Positions 1 to 9,457 of a stretch of 12,651 nucleotides of DNA are shown here, in pieces; within the stretch, counting starts at the first letter, position 1, and each line of letters begins with the position of its first letter. Source of the stretch: DATJWY01 sp035500775 (lineage in GTDB: Bacteria; Pseudomonadota; Alphaproteobacteria; Acetobacterales; Acetobacteraceae); contig DATJWY010000212.1 in the NCBI GenBank assembly GCA_035500775.1, positions 1 through 12,651 on the forward strand. The letters are read 5' to 3'. The notes under the pieces are model-generated. The model searched no databases and was not told the DNA's origin. It saw only the letters and a list, made by a program, of their open reading frames with translations. The position numbers were made by a program, and so were the translations under genes.

Positions 1-3000
1 GGACTCCATTGAACAGATAGCGTGCGAATACTGTGCCGGAGGCCTCGTTCCAGTTGCCGGAGCTTTGATATGAGCCCTCGGCGCCGACGCGCAGGGATGG
101 AGAGACGCGGTATTCTATCCGGCCATGGACATTGCCGGTGACGCCGGACTGGTCCCTCGACGGGTATACCGCCTGCACGCCGGGGGTATTGGAGATGCTA
201 TTGATCCACCTCTGCAATCCGGGATCCAGCGGGTAGGCGTTGGCGGAGTTCTCGTGATAGGTCTGGTAGCCGACGGCGCCGCCTACCTGCCAGGTCAGAT
301 CGTCGCCCATCTGCCCTTTCCAGGTCACCGGGATCAGTGCCGCGAAGTAGGATTGCGGGCTGAAATAGCCACCCTGGCCGAGGGTGAAGAAGTCCTCGTT
401 CTTGTCGAAGCCGAAATAGACGAGATCCAGGCCGACGCGGACCTCGTTGGACTCATCCTTGTAAACCGGGTAGGTGCCGCCGGCGCCGACTTCCCATTCG
501 GTGTTGTTCGCGACGTGCTGGCCGTTCAGCCAGTCGCCGCCGGCGCCGATGTAGAAGGTTTCGCGACCCTGGCCGTATTCGAGCTGCATATGGGCGCGAT
601 TGTCCACGACGCCGCCCCAGGTGATGCCGGTGCGGGGGTCGCGGGCGCCGGCATAGGAGAGCAGGCTGTCGGTGACGGCGCGGCGCTCGCCGGTGAGGCG
701 CAGCCGCCAGCCGGGGGCGATCTCGGGGAAGGCTTCGATGCCGCCGATGAAATTGTTGATCTTGAAGCCGAGCGGCGAGCTGCCGGCATCCACGCTCAGC
801 CAGGGTAGGGCGTATTTGACATCCAACCCGACGCCGGCCGCGTCCTGCGAACCGACCGAGGGCGCGGCGACCCAGCCGCCATAGAGCGCCATGGTACCGA
901 ACTGCGCCTGGGTGGCGAAATCGGCGTGGGCGGTGCCGGCGGTCAGGAAGGTCGGGCGCATCTCGACCGCCACCGTCCCGTAGCCGGGGGTGAAGGTCGC
1001 CTGGAGCGGGGTCGCGACCTCGGTTAGCTTGTCGATGCCGCTGCTGCCGGAGCGGGAGCGGAGATAAACGCTCGCCTGAGCGCTGGGGGAAACCTGTTCC
1101 TGCAGCGACGCGATCTGCCGGTTGATGTCGTTCGTCAGGGCGTCGTTCTTGAGTGGCGACGGAATCGTCGGCCGTTGCGCGAAGGGCGAGAGCGGCGACA
1201 TGTCGGTATCGCTGATCGTCGGCGGGCCGTTGCGGAACGGGTTCTCGGTCGCGGGCGCCTGGTCGAGGCTGGCGAGCTGGTACGAAGCCGCGTTATCCGC
1301 CTCGCTGCCCATCAATTGCTGCCGGCGCAGGTCGCGCGCATGCTCCAGATAGAGCATGGCGCGCTGGTTGCGGCCGCGCGAACGGGCGAGATCGGCGGCG
1401 GCGAGCCAGACCGAGGGCTCGTTCGGCGAAACCTGCATCCCTTCCTGCACCAGCGTTTCCGCCTGGGCGTAATCGCCGGCCTGGATCGCGTTATCGACGG
1501 CGCTGTGGCGCAGCGTGGCGTTGGAGGGGTCGCGCCGCAGCTGGGTCACGACGATGGCGAGCGCCTCGCGCGGCCGGTTGGCGCTGGCGTATAGCCGGGC
1601 GAGCGCCATGTTCAGATCGGGATCGTCCGGCGAGCGGGCGAGGGCCGGGGCGAGTTGGTCATAGGCATCCGCGGTCTGGCCGGCATTGTTCAGCCGGTCA
1701 GAGGTCTGCACCGCGAGGCCGGACCGGAGCTTGCTCAGCGCGGCTTCCTGGTCGGGGGTGAGGCCGCTGCCGTCCAGGCTCGCGAGCATCGCGGCGGCGC
1801 TGTCCTGGTCCTTCGCCTCCATCAGCGCGCCGGCATAGGCGAGGCGGGCGGCGGGCGAGGGCGAACGATTCACCGCCATGGCGGTCTCGATCGCCTGCCG
1901 GGCATCGGTGAAATCCCGCATCTGCGTGAAGGCATGCGCGATCGCGGCGCCGCGGCTGCCATCCGGATCGGGGGCGGCGGCCAGGGTGAGCAGGCGCTCA
2001 CGCCGGTATTGCGGGCTCAGCAGCAGGCTGGCCGCCTGGATCTCGCCTTGCACCCGCGCGCTCTCCCGCAACTGGCGCAGCTCGGGCGTCAGGCTGCGGG
2101 CGGGCAGGCGGTTGATCAGGGCGGTGGCGGTGGTGGTGTCGCCGGTCTCGTTGGCGAAGATGATGCCGGCCTGGATGGCCTCGGTGGAGGGGCGGCTGAC
2201 ATTGGTCGCTTCCGCCATCACGCTGCGCGCTTCGTTCAGGCGGCCTTCCTGGCGCAGGGTGCGGGCGAGGTCGAGGCGCATCCAGGCATTGGCCGGGTTG
2301 GCCTCGAGGGCGGCGCGGTACAGCCCTTCCTTGGTGCCGGGATCGGTGACCGCCTCGGCCTGCAGACGCAGCTGCTCGGCCCGCACCTGACCCACCACCC
2401 GCTGGTTGCCGTGCAGCTGGGCGGCGTTGAGAACGTCGTCCGCCTCGGCGCCGCGGCCCTCGCGGTAGAGCAGGCTGGCCAGGCCGACCGCCGCGCCGGC
2501 ATTGCCGGGCTGGCGCTTCAGCACGGTGCGGAAGGAGGTTTCGGCGGCGTCGTCACGGCCTTGCCCCGCCTGGGCTTGCGCCAGCATGAGCAGGAGGCCG
2601 TCACTGCCGTTGCCGCGCGCGCGGAGGCGCTGCAATTCGCGTTCCGCGCCGGCGTAGTCCTTGCGCTGCAACATGGCGCGGGCGGCGCTGAACTCCTCGC
2701 CGATGCTGGCGCCGCTCAGCGCCGCGAGCCAGCGATTCCTGTGCGCCGGGTCGGCGTCGATGGCCCGTTGCAGGAAGGCGCGGGCATCGGCTTGCCGGCC
2801 CTGCCGCAGGCGTACGATGCCGAGGCCACCCAGCGCGTCCGCGTCCTTGGGGTCGCGCACGAGGGCGCTCTGGAAGGCCTGTTCCGCCTCGGCGAGATGT
2901 CCGGCGTCGAGGGCGGTGAAGCCGGCGCTGCGCGCCTCCCCGGCCTCGTCGGCGAGGTTGCGCGGCGGATTGCGCGCGAGCGCCAGGCGCAGCTGGATCG

Positions 3001-3913
3001 TGCTGTCGTCCGGGTGGCGGGCGAGGAATTCCTCCAGCGGCGGAATGCTGGCATGCGAGGCCGGCAGCCATTGCAGCGCCTGCCGCCACGCATCCTGCGC
3101 CGAGCTGGCCACCGCCGGGTTTTTGCTCAGCAGGGAGAGGCGGCGGAGGCCCTCGGCGCGCGTCGCGTCGCGATAGGTGAGGATGCGGGCATAGGCGAGC
3201 TGCGCCTGCGCGTTCTGCGGATCATGCGCCACCATGGCGGCGACGCCGTTGCGGGATTCGTTCCAGCCATTATCGGTGCCGGCCAGGGTCTGGTAATATT
3301 CCAGCGCCAGATTGTCCGGCGGCACCGTGCCGTTGAAGATGCGCTGATACTGCCGGATCGCGTCCCCCCCATGGTTGCTGGAGGCGAGGCGGCGGGCCTC
3401 GGCCAGATCCTCGGGCGAGATTTTGCCGATCCGCACCATCCGCTCGGTCGGCACGAGCTGCGGCGCCGCGGGATGCGTCTGCCGCAACTGCTCCAGCGCC
3501 GCGTGCGCCTGGTCGGGGTCGCCGCGCAAGGTGGCGAGCTGCGCCTGCAGGGCCAGCACGTCCGGATTGCGCGGATCAATCGCCGCCGCGCGGTCGAGCG
3601 CGCCCTGCGCCTGGTCGAGCTGGGACTGGTCGCGCCAGTAGCGGGCCTGACTCAGCAGCACGCTCAGCGCGCTCGGCGCCGCCGTGGCGCTGAAAGCGGC
3701 CGTTGCCGCGGTGCTGGCCGGGGGCTGCCCTGCCGCGGCCGTGGCGGGCGCGAAATTCGTCAGCCCGGTTGACTGCGGCGCGTCGGGCGCCGCCGCGCTC
3801 TGCGCGAAGGCGGGGGCGCCGAACGGGAGCACCGTGGAACTCAGCAGCAGCCAGCGGAACAGGCTCGCCCGGCGGATGGCTGGCGAAGGCGCTCGGGCGG
3901 AAGGAGCGGTCAT
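1..3913 (-). CDS. bcsC: BcsC cellulose export outer-membrane protein (3' end cut by window edge)
   Basis: BcsC takes nascent cellulose across the periplasm (TPR scaffold) and out through a C-terminal outer-membrane barrel. The ATG at 3913 opens a frame with 1304 visible codons and no stop; BcsC proteins are usually about 1150-1330 aa. Residues 1-37 form a Sec-type signal peptide: arginines at 14-15, a hydrophobic core WLLLSSTVLPFG, and an AFA-QS cleavage site. About residues 80-870 are helical TPR-like repeats, for example WRDQSQLDQAQGALDRAAAI and DPKDADALGGLGIVRLRQGR. A linker with NPFRNGPP and NDALTNDINRQI follows, then from about residue 935 alternating aromatic/glycine beta-strand sequence typical of the BCSC_C barrel (KLTEVATPLQATFTPGYG). 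The last visible residues, SGTVFARYLFNGV, resemble a terminal barrel strand, so the stop is probably just outside the window. It starts 4 nt after the bcsAB stop; GGAG lies 11 nt before the ATG, within the end of bcsAB, suggesting coupled translation. Confidence 0.95.
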   Translation of the reverse strand, partial: MTAPSARAPSPAIRRASLFRWLLLSSTVLPFGAPAFAQSAAAPDAPQSTGLTNFAPATAAAGQPPASTAATAAFSATAAPSALSVLLSQARYWRDQSQLDQAQGALDRAAAIDPRNPDVLALQAQLATLRGDPDQAHAALEQLRQTHPAAPQLVPTERMVRIGKISPEDLAEARRLASSNHGGDAIRQYQRIFNGTVPPDNLALEYYQTLAGTDNGWNESRNGVAAMVAHDPQNAQAQLAYARILTYRDATRAEGLRRLSLLSKNPAVASSAQDAWRQALQWLPASHASIPPLEEFLARHPDDSTIQLRLALARNPPRNLADEAGEARSAGFTALDAGHLAEAEQAFQSALVRDPKDADALGGLGIVRLRQGRQADARAFLQRAIDADPAHRNRWLAALSGASIGEEFSAARAMLQRKDYAGAERELQRLRARGNGSDGLLLMLAQAQAGQGRDDAAETSFRTVLKRQPGNAGAAVGLASLLYREGRGAEADDVLNAAQLHGNQRVVGQVRAEQLRLQAEAVTDPGTKEGLYRAALEANPANAWMRLDLARTLRQEGRLNEARSVMAEATNVSRPSTEAIQAGIIFANETGDTTTATALINRLPARSLTPELRQLRESARVQGEIQAASLLLSPQYRRERLLTLAAAPDPDGSRGAAIAHAFTQMRDFTDARQAIETAMAVNRSPSPAARLAYAGALMEAKDQDSAAAMLASLDGSGLTPDQEAALSKLRSGLAVQTSDRLNNAGQTADAYDQLAPALARSPDDPDLNMALARLYASANRPREALAIVVTQLRRDPSNATLRHSAVDNAIQAGDYAQAETLVQEGMQVSPNEPSVWLAAADLARSRGRNQRAMLYLEHARDLRRQQLMGSEADNAASYQLASLDQAPATENPFRNGPPTISDTDMSPLSPFAQRPTIPSPLKNDALTNDINRQIASLQEQVSPSAQASVYLRSRSGSSGIDKLTEVATPLQATFTPGYGTVAVEMRPTFLTAGTAHADFATQAQFGTMALYGGWVAAPSVGSQDAAGVGLDVKYALPWLSVDAGSSPLGFKINNFIGGIEAFPEIAPGWRLRLTGERRAVTDSLLSYAGARDPRTGITWGGVVDNRAHMQLEYGQGRETFYIGAGGDWLNGQHVANNTEWEVGAGGTYPVYKDESNEVRVGLDLVYFGFDKNEDFFTLGQGGYFSPQSYFAALIPVTWKGQMGDDLTWQVGGAVGYQTYHENSANAYPLDPGLQRWINSISNTPGVQAVYPSRDQSGVTGNVHGRIEYRVSPSLRVGAEGSYQSSGNWNEASGTVFARYLFNGV

Positions 3914-3917
3914 TGGA

Positions 3918-6900
3918 TCAATGGCTCCGGGACTGATGCTGTACTCTCCGCGACGCGCGGCCGCGCAGCAGTCGGAACAGGGCGAAACCGCTGATCGCGC
4001 AGCCGATGGTCATGAAGACGGCGATGCTGATGGGATGGTCCCGCATTAGCCAGCTCGGCCAGATCCAGAACGGCAGGCTGCCGACCGTATAGGTGGCCCC
4101 GACCCGATAGGAGGCGGCGGAGTTGCCGGAGAGCAGGGTCAGGTCGCCCTGGATCTGCGGCACGATCGTCGGGTTGCCGAGCGATTCCACCAGATGATCC
4201 AGCGCCTGCGGCGAGGAGGCGAGGAAGGCGACCACCGAGCGATGCGCATGCAGCGGGCTCTCGGCGCCGACGATCGCCGCCATGTCGGTGCCGAGGCGCC
4301 CGGAAATGGTGGCCGCGGCGCGGTCACGGTCGTTTTGCGTGTTGTCGCCGAAGATGCGGAAGATGGTGCTGGTGAAGCTGTCGCTCAGATTCAGGCTCAG
4401 CGATCCGTTATCCGGGCGTACGGGCGAGTTGCGCAGCAGGTCGGTCGCCTGTCCGAGCCGGCTCAGCGTTCCCATCACCAGCAGATCCTGGTTGTCGAGC
4501 GAGGTGATGTCCTCCGGCCGGACCACCCGCGCGCGCAGCGTGGGGTAGCCGGTGATGGAGCCGAACCGGCCCATCAGGTCGAGGAAGGCACCCGTTTCCA
4601 CCGAGGTCGGCAGTGACGGCAGCACCACCGCCGTTTCCGAGAAATCGGCCATGCGGGTGAACGGAAAGCCGGAGCTGACGAAATAGGCGAGGTTCGGCAT
4701 TTCCGTGAAGCGATAGGCGCGGCGGAAATCGATCTTGGATTCCGGATCGATGCCCATGATCAGGTCATTGGGCACCGCGACGCAGTCGCCCCGGTGCAGC
4801 GGCCGCGTGTCGAAGAAGAATTGCAGGTCGTCCTGGCCGAACACGTCGTAGGGCGGGACGTAAACGGTCTCCTTCGGGCGGTGCAGGCCGAAATATTCCA
4901 GGAAATGCCGCCACCAGCCGTCGGAGAGCTGCGTTCCGGCGAGCGAGAAGCTCTGCAGATAGATGCCGTTGATGCCGACATCGACGCGCGACGGGGCCAG
5001 ATCGACGATCGGACCGGGCGGCGCGTGATAGCGCAGCGTCAGCGGAAAGAACCTGTCGTTCCAGGTGTAGAAATCGGGCGCTGTGCGGAACGGCACGCGG
5101 ATGGTGCCGACATAGCCGGAAGTCTGCAGGCTGGTCGCGTCCGCCAGCTCGCCGAGGCGGACCGGGCGATCGGTCGGAATCCAGAACGGCGCGTCATAGG
5201 GCTTGCGCGGGGCGACACTCGGCGGCGGCACCACGGCCGAAGCGCCGGAGATCCCGCGATTGCCGACGACCAGGGTCGCGGCCGCGGCTTGCAGCTCCGC
5301 CCCGTTGCGGCCGGCGATGACGAGCAGGGACAGCATCGGATCCTTCGGGTTCGGCACCACGGCGAGCGTGGGGCCGACCGGATCGGCCATGCCGAGATCC
5401 GCGGGCGGCGAGCCGCTGAAGATGAGGACGCCGTTCTGGTCGGTCGGCCAGTCCTCGAGCACCGGGAAGCTGGCGCCGCGATAGGTCGTCTGCTGGCCGA
5501 ACCAGGAGGCCACCGTGCCGGCAGCCTGGAGCACCTCGGACGAAGCCCGGTTGGGCAGCACGAAGGGCAGCACCAGCCGGGTCTTCTCCTTCGGATCGAA
5601 GAAGGGCAGCGGCAAGCGGCCGAGATCGCGCTGGGCCGGCAGGCGTTGCAGCGTCAGCGTCAGCGTCGAGGTGTCGGAGATGGTGGACCACAACAGCCCG
5701 CTCAGCGGGTCGTTGCATTCCCGGGTGTAGCGGCCGGTGAAGCGGAAGTTCAGCCGGTTATTATCCTGAAAGAACACCGGGTTGATCGGCATGATCATGT
5801 GGTTGAACCGCGGCTGGTCGCGATTCACCGGGATCGTGCCGACATATTGCTCGTTGAGCGTGACGGTGTCGTTGCTCCATTCCGGGATCAGTGCCGGCGA
5901 CATCGCGCCGCTGATGTCGAGCTCCGCCGCCGTCACCACCTCGTCGCTGCGGATGCCGAACTGCACGCCCTGCAGCTCGCTGGTGCCGCGCAGCTGAAGC
6001 GGCCCCTTGGTGCCGAGCTGCGCGAGGGAGAAGACGACGCGGCGGGTGCTGCCGGGCGGGGCATCGGCCTGGCTCAAGCCCTGGGAAGGCGGCACGGAGA
6101 GCACCGCGTTGGTTTGCGCCGCGTCATCCTGCGCGCCTGCCTGCGTCCCCGTTTGCGCGGGCGAAGCCGGCGCGGCGGCCGGCGCCGGCAGCGTCGGCAA
6201 GGGTGGTTCGTTCAGCGAGGGCGTCGGCTGAGGCAGCGGCCGGATCACGGTCTGCGGCTGCGCTTGCGCCTGCATCACCGGCTGGGGCTGGTAAGACGGC
6301 GTCAGCGGCAGCGGCTGCGCATGCGCCGTCTGCGGCAGCAGCATCAGCGCGGCGAACAGGGCGGCGATCCGTGCCGCCGTCGGGCCCGTGCGCTCACCAC
6401 CGCTGCGCCGCTTGCCGGGCGGCGGCGCGAAGGGCCTGTTGCGAGGCCGGAACAGACCGCGGATGCTCACCAGCACCCGCCAAAGGCTGGCGAGCGGCTG
6501 GTCATCCGAATAATCCGCCCATTCAAGCCAAGCATCAGCCCGGCCAAACACGACACGCACGATACTGGCCTCGTCGGCGATGGTTTCCGGAACGAATTGT
6601 AGCTGCAACGAATTTCCCCGCCAGAGGGATATTTTGGCGGGGATTATGTGTGTCTCGCCGGCGATCGAGAATTCGACGTGCACTTCATCATTGTCCATCA
6701 CGTCATCCGGGCGCGCGACATAGATCGCACAACCGCCCTGCGAGACATCGCGCGTCACCCCGGTCAGCAGCCGGTCATCGGGGAGATGGACCACGACCGG
6801 CAGATGCGCCCGCACCCGGTGGCGCACCCGCACCTGCCGGGTTTCGCGGCCGACGGCGAGGGCGGCGAGCACGATCAGCAGGCTTAGCAGCGCCCAGATC

Positions 6901-8540
6901 TCGTTCAGCAGCAGCGCCTGGAAGGTCAGCGTGTCGGCTGGCTGGAAAAGCAGGCTGAACAGGCCGCGGCCGAGGCCGAGGACCAGCAGGAAGGTCAGGA
7001 TCAGGTTCGGATAGACGGCGCCGAGATCGAAATACCCGTTGTCCAGCAAGCCGCCCTTGGCGGTCACGTTGAACTTGCCCTTGTAAGGATTCCATAGCGT
7101 CGCGATCGTCAGCCGGACCAAATAGAGCGCGAGCGACGTTTCGTAGATCTCGCTCCAGAACGAGTGCCGCCAATGTTTCTGCAGCCGCGAGTTGGTCGCC
7201 ACCGCGTGCACGATATGCGGCATGCCGTAGGCGACGATGGCGAGCGGCGACGCGGCGAACACGTTCTGATAGCCGATCAGGTAGGCGAGCGGCGAGGTCA
7301 GGAACACGATTCGCGGCAGGGCGAACAAGAAGTGCGACATCGCCTGGAAGTAGCAGAGGCGCTGTCCGAGCTTGAGGCCGGGGCCGAACAAAGGATTGTC
7401 GATGCGCAGGATCTGGATCATGCCGCGCGCCCAGCGCATGCGCTGGCCGATGTGCAGCATCAGGCGTTCGGTCGCGAGACCGGCGGCAAGCGGCAGGCGG
7501 AGAAAGGCGGAATCCCAGCCCAGCCGATGCAGTTTCAGCATCGTATGGGCATCTTCCGTCACCGTCTCGACGGCGATGCCGCCGACCTGCTCCAGCGCCG
7601 AGCGTCGCAGCACGGCGCAGGAGCCGCAGAAGAAGCAGGCGTTCCAGTAATCGTTGCCCGGTTGCAGCAGGCCGTAGAACAGGTTGCCCTCGGCGGGGAC
7701 GCGGGTGCCGGCGGCGAGATTGCGCTGGAACGGGTCGGGCGAATAAAAATGGTGCGGCGTCTGCACCATCGCGAGATTGGGCTCGGCGATCAGCCAGCCC
7801 ATCGTCATCTGCAGGAAGGCGCGCGTCGGCACGTGGTCGCAGTCGAAGATCGCCACGAACTCGCCGCTGGTGATGCCCATCGCGTGGTTCAGGTTGCCGG
7901 CCTTGGCATGCGCGTTATTGTCGCGAATGATGTAGTTGCAGCCTGCTTCCTCGGCGAATTCACGGAATTCGGCGCGCCGTCCGTCATCGAGGATGTGCAC
8001 CCTCATCTTGTCCGGCGGCCAGTCCATGCCCATGCAGGCGAGCACCGTCGCGCGCACCACGCTCAGCGATTCGTTGTAGGTCGGGATGAAGACATCGACG
8101 GTCGGCCAGGTCGCCGAATCTTCCGGCAACGGGATCGGCGTGCGCTCCAGCGGCCAGGAAGTCTGGAAGTAGCCGAGCAGCAGCACCACGACGGCGTAGG
8201 TTTCCGCGAGCGCCAGCCCGGCCCCGAGCATGGCCTCCAGCGGCGACGAGAAACTCAGCGTCTGCGTGACGCGCCAGAAGATGTAGCGCATCGAGACTGT
8301 CAGCGACAGCATGATGAGGAACAATGAGACCTTGCGGCCCGGGAATCGGTTCGCCACAAGAAACACGACCCCGCCGGCGACCGCGACGATCGTCTGCTGC
8401 TTCTCGCTCAGCGGCACGCTTGCCATCAGGCTCACGATCAAGGCGCCGAACGCCAGCATCGCGTAGGTGACGAACTTGTTGGGCGGCCGGTCGCTGAACT
8501 GGCGGGTGCGCGGTGCTGCCTCGAGAACGGTGTCGCTCAT
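3918..8540 (-). CDS. bcsAB: Fused cellulose synthase BcsA-BcsB (AcsAB type)
   Basis: 1540 aa, close to the fused AcsAB of Komagataeibacter (about 1550 aa). The BcsA half has N-terminal membrane helices (about 25-125) and a GT2 core with the processive-synthase motifs LDDG (184-187), DCDH (233-236), TED (328-330) and QRMRW (366-370), followed by more helices to about 560. A PilZ c-di-GMP domain follows: an arginine cluster containing R571-x3-R575, and DVSQGG (598-603). These support UDP-glucose polymerisation activated by c-di-GMP at the inner membrane. Residues 705-741 are basic then hydrophobic and end in TAHA-Q, like an internal signal peptide; 742-830 is a Pro/Gln/Ala linker. From about 831 (RRVVFSLAQLG) to about 1500 is the BcsB periplasmic region, ending in one membrane anchor (ISIAVFMTIGCAISGFALF) and a short basic tail. 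The start overlaps the bcsQ stop as ATGA, and GGAG lies 11 nt upstream. All key catalytic residues are intact. Confidence 0.97.
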   Translation of the reverse strand: MSDTVLEAAPRTRQFSDRPPNKFVTYAMLAFGALIVSLMASVPLSEKQQTIVAVAGGVVFLVANRFPGRKVSLFLIMLSLTVSMRYIFWRVTQTLSFSSPLEAMLGAGLALAETYAVVVLLLGYFQTSWPLERTPIPLPEDSATWPTVDVFIPTYNESLSVVRATVLACMGMDWPPDKMRVHILDDGRRAEFREFAEEAGCNYIIRDNNAHAKAGNLNHAMGITSGEFVAIFDCDHVPTRAFLQMTMGWLIAEPNLAMVQTPHHFYSPDPFQRNLAAGTRVPAEGNLFYGLLQPGNDYWNACFFCGSCAVLRRSALEQVGGIAVETVTEDAHTMLKLHRLGWDSAFLRLPLAAGLATERLMLHIGQRMRWARGMIQILRIDNPLFGPGLKLGQRLCYFQAMSHFLFALPRIVFLTSPLAYLIGYQNVFAASPLAIVAYGMPHIVHAVATNSRLQKHWRHSFWSEIYETSLALYLVRLTIATLWNPYKGKFNVTAKGGLLDNGYFDLGAVYPNLILTFLLVLGLGRGLFSLLFQPADTLTFQALLLNEIWALLSLLIVLAALAVGRETRQVRVRHRVRAHLPVVVHLPDDRLLTGVTRDVSQGGCAIYVARPDDVMDNDEVHVEFSIAGETHIIPAKISLWRGNSLQLQFVPETIADEASIVRVVFGRADAWLEWADYSDDQPLASLWRVLVSIRGLFRPRNRPFAPPPGKRRSGGERTGPTAARIAALFAALMLLPQTAHAQPLPLTPSYQPQPVMQAQAQPQTVIRPLPQPTPSLNEPPLPTLPAPAAAPASPAQTGTQAGAQDDAAQTNAVLSVPPSQGLSQADAPPGSTRRVVFSLAQLGTKGPLQLRGTSELQGVQFGIRSDEVVTAAELDISGAMSPALIPEWSNDTVTLNEQYVGTIPVNRDQPRFNHMIMPINPVFFQDNNRLNFRFTGRYTRECNDPLSGLLWSTISDTSTLTLTLQRLPAQRDLGRLPLPFFDPKEKTRLVLPFVLPNRASSEVLQAAGTVASWFGQQTTYRGASFPVLEDWPTDQNGVLIFSGSPPADLGMADPVGPTLAVVPNPKDPMLSLLVIAGRNGAELQAAAATLVVGNRGISGASAVVPPPSVAPRKPYDAPFWIPTDRPVRLGELADATSLQTSGYVGTIRVPFRTAPDFYTWNDRFFPLTLRYHAPPGPIVDLAPSRVDVGINGIYLQSFSLAGTQLSDGWWRHFLEYFGLHRPKETVYVPPYDVFGQDDLQFFFDTRPLHRGDCVAVPNDLIMGIDPESKIDFRRAYRFTEMPNLAYFVSSGFPFTRMADFSETAVVLPSLPTSVETGAFLDLMGRFGSITGYPTLRARVVRPEDITSLDNQDLLVMGTLSRLGQATDLLRNSPVRPDNGSLSLNLSDSFTSTIFRIFGDNTQNDRDRAAATISGRLGTDMAAIVGAESPLHAHRSVVAFLASSPQALDHLVESLGNPTIVPQIQGDLTLLSGNSAASYRVGATYTVGSLPFWIWPSWLMRDHPISIAVFMTIGCAISGFALFRLLRGRASRRVQHQSRSH
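6318..6410 (-). other. Internal signal-peptide-like segment at the BcsA/BcsB junction
   Basis: Codons 711-741 of bcsAB encode a basic stretch (KRRSGGERTG), a hydrophobic core (AARIAALFAALMLLP) and a small-residue exit site TAHA followed by Q. This is the n/h/c layout of a Sec signal peptide, placed exactly where the cytoplasmic PilZ part must give way to the periplasmic BcsB part. It is at least the crossing that puts BcsB in the periplasm. The TAHA-Q site suggests, by inference, that signal peptidase could separate the two halves after translation. Cleavage is not shown by sequence alone. Confidence 0.65.
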
Positions 8541-9352
8541 TGTGCCGCTTGCTCCGGAACCAGGAGGTCTCCGAGTTCGCTCATGCGTTGGATGATGTGA
8601 CGAGCGACGACGGTGATGTCCGCGGCGGCCTTGCTGGCCGGCGCGTAGTCGAGGAGCAGACGTTGCGCCGCCGCGGCCTCGCGAACATTCTCGTCGCGAT
8701 ACACCATGCCGAGGAGGCGGGAGCCGAGATGCCGGCTGGCCGCGTCTCCGGCGGCCCGGCCGAGCCGGGTGCGCACATCCATCTGGTTGAGCACGAAAGC
8801 GACCCGGTTCAGCGCCAGGCCGTCGGTGCTGTCCGAGGCGTAGGTCAGGCCGCCTTCGATCGCCGGGATCTGTGCGACGGACGGGCCGTCCACCAGGAGC
8901 ACGGCGACGAGCAGCGTGGTCAGGTTCATCACGGCGGCCAGCACGGGTGAGGTGCCGGGCGGCAGGTCGGCGACAACGATGGTGGAATGTTCGGCGAGGG
9001 CCTGGCGCAGCGGCGCGAACAGCGCGTCGTGCGCGGTGGTCAGCAGCGACGCGATGCGGAGCGCCTCATGCATGCCGACCCGGCCGTGCGGGATGTAGGA
9101 GAGATTCGGCCGCACCGGCCGCAGCGACGCGTGCCAGGCGGCCGCGGGATCGGCGCCGTTCAGCACCGCGCTCATGAAGCCGCGTCCGTCCCGCAGCTTC
9201 ATGCCGAAATGCAGCCCCAGCGTGTTCTGATGGTCGAGATCCAGCGCAATGACGCGATGGCCGAGGCGCGCGAGTTCGCTCGCGACATTCGCCGCCATTG
9301 TCGTCTTGCCGACTCCGCCCTTTGGCGAAGCAAAACAGAGCAGGGGCATCAT
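8537..9352 (-). CDS. bcsQ: BcsQ (YhjQ) MinD/ParA-family ATPase of cellulose synthesis
   Basis: 271 aa. In enterobacteria BcsQ is a cytoplasmic SIMIBI-class ATPase that partners BcsR and supports assembly or polar localisation of the cellulose synthase. Visible motifs are a deviant Walker A, KGGVGKTT (11-18), with the signature lysine K11; the A' aspartates in ALDLDHQN (D38, D40); and Walker B VVADLPPG with D129. The C-terminal part, with an NQMD-type base-recognition position (190-192), fits the family, and length is as expected. Two adjacent ATGs (9352 and 9347-9349) give MMPLLCFASPKGG; family members generally begin only a few residues before the P-loop, so either is plausible. The ribosome-binding site is weak (GGA 3-6 nt upstream), whereas a much stronger one sits at 9418-9423 in another frame (listed separately). 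Its stop overlaps the bcsAB start (ATGA), so the two are probably translationally coupled. Confidence 0.95.
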   Translation of the reverse strand: MMPLLCFASPKGGVGKTTMAANVASELARLGHRVIALDLDHQNTLGLHFGMKLRDGRGFMSAVLNGADPAAAWHASLRPVRPNLSYIPHGRVGMHEALRIASLLTTAHDALFAPLRQALAEHSTIVVADLPPGTSPVLAAVMNLTTLLVAVLLVDGPSVAQIPAIEGGLTYASDSTDGLALNRVAFVLNQMDVRTRLGRAAGDAASRHLGSRLLGMVYRDENVREAAAAQRLLLDYAPASKAAADITVVARHIIQRMSELGDLLVPEQAAQ

Positions 9353-9410
9353 CGATCCGTTTGATGGGCGGCGCCTGGCTTCGACAGAAGGCCCCGGAGC
9401 ACCGGCAGGC

Positions 9411-9423
9411 CATCACTCCTCCT
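9411..9423 (-). promoter_or_regulatory. Strong Shine-Dalgarno plus ATG out of frame with bcsQ
   Basis: On the minus strand, AGGAGG (9423-9418) is followed by AGTG and an ATG at 9413-9411. It is the best ribosome-binding site in the window, but that ATG lies 61 nt before the bcsQ ATG and so is in a different frame. Reading from it gives about 115 codons that overlap the start of bcsQ and resemble no protein I know. It may be a translation-loading site or leader for bcsQ, or the mark of a one-base change in the intergene. No function is claimed. Confidence 0.5.
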
Positions 9424-9430
9424 GACGGCA

Positions 9431-9457
9431 CATCCCAGGAAAAGCTGTCCCGGGATG
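9431..9457 (-). other. Stem-loop between bcsP-like gene and bcsQ
   Basis: Within the 130-nt gap 9353-9482, CATCCC (9431-9436) pairs with GGGATG (9452-9457). After one mismatch, GGA (9438-9440) pairs with TCC (9448-9450), leaving a 7-nt loop. In the transcript it ends just upstream of the AGGAGG at 9418-9423. No U-run follows, so it does not look like an intrinsic terminator. An RNA processing, stability or translation-control element inside the operon is possible. Confidence 0.5.

Noticed and set aside
1655..3772. 705-codon open frame on the plus strand
   Set aside because: It lies wholly antisense to bcsC, has a Gly/Ala/Arg-rich composition with no recognisable domain, and is the usual shadow of a GC-rich gene.
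4794..6602. 602-codon open frame on the plus strand
   Set aside because: Antisense to the BcsB half of bcsAB, composition dominated by Arg/Gly/Ala with RHRR-type runs, no family features.
9431..9457. Rho-independent terminator between the bcsP-like gene and bcsQ
   Set aside because: The stem has a mismatch and no U-run follows; the genes on both sides clearly belong to one operon.
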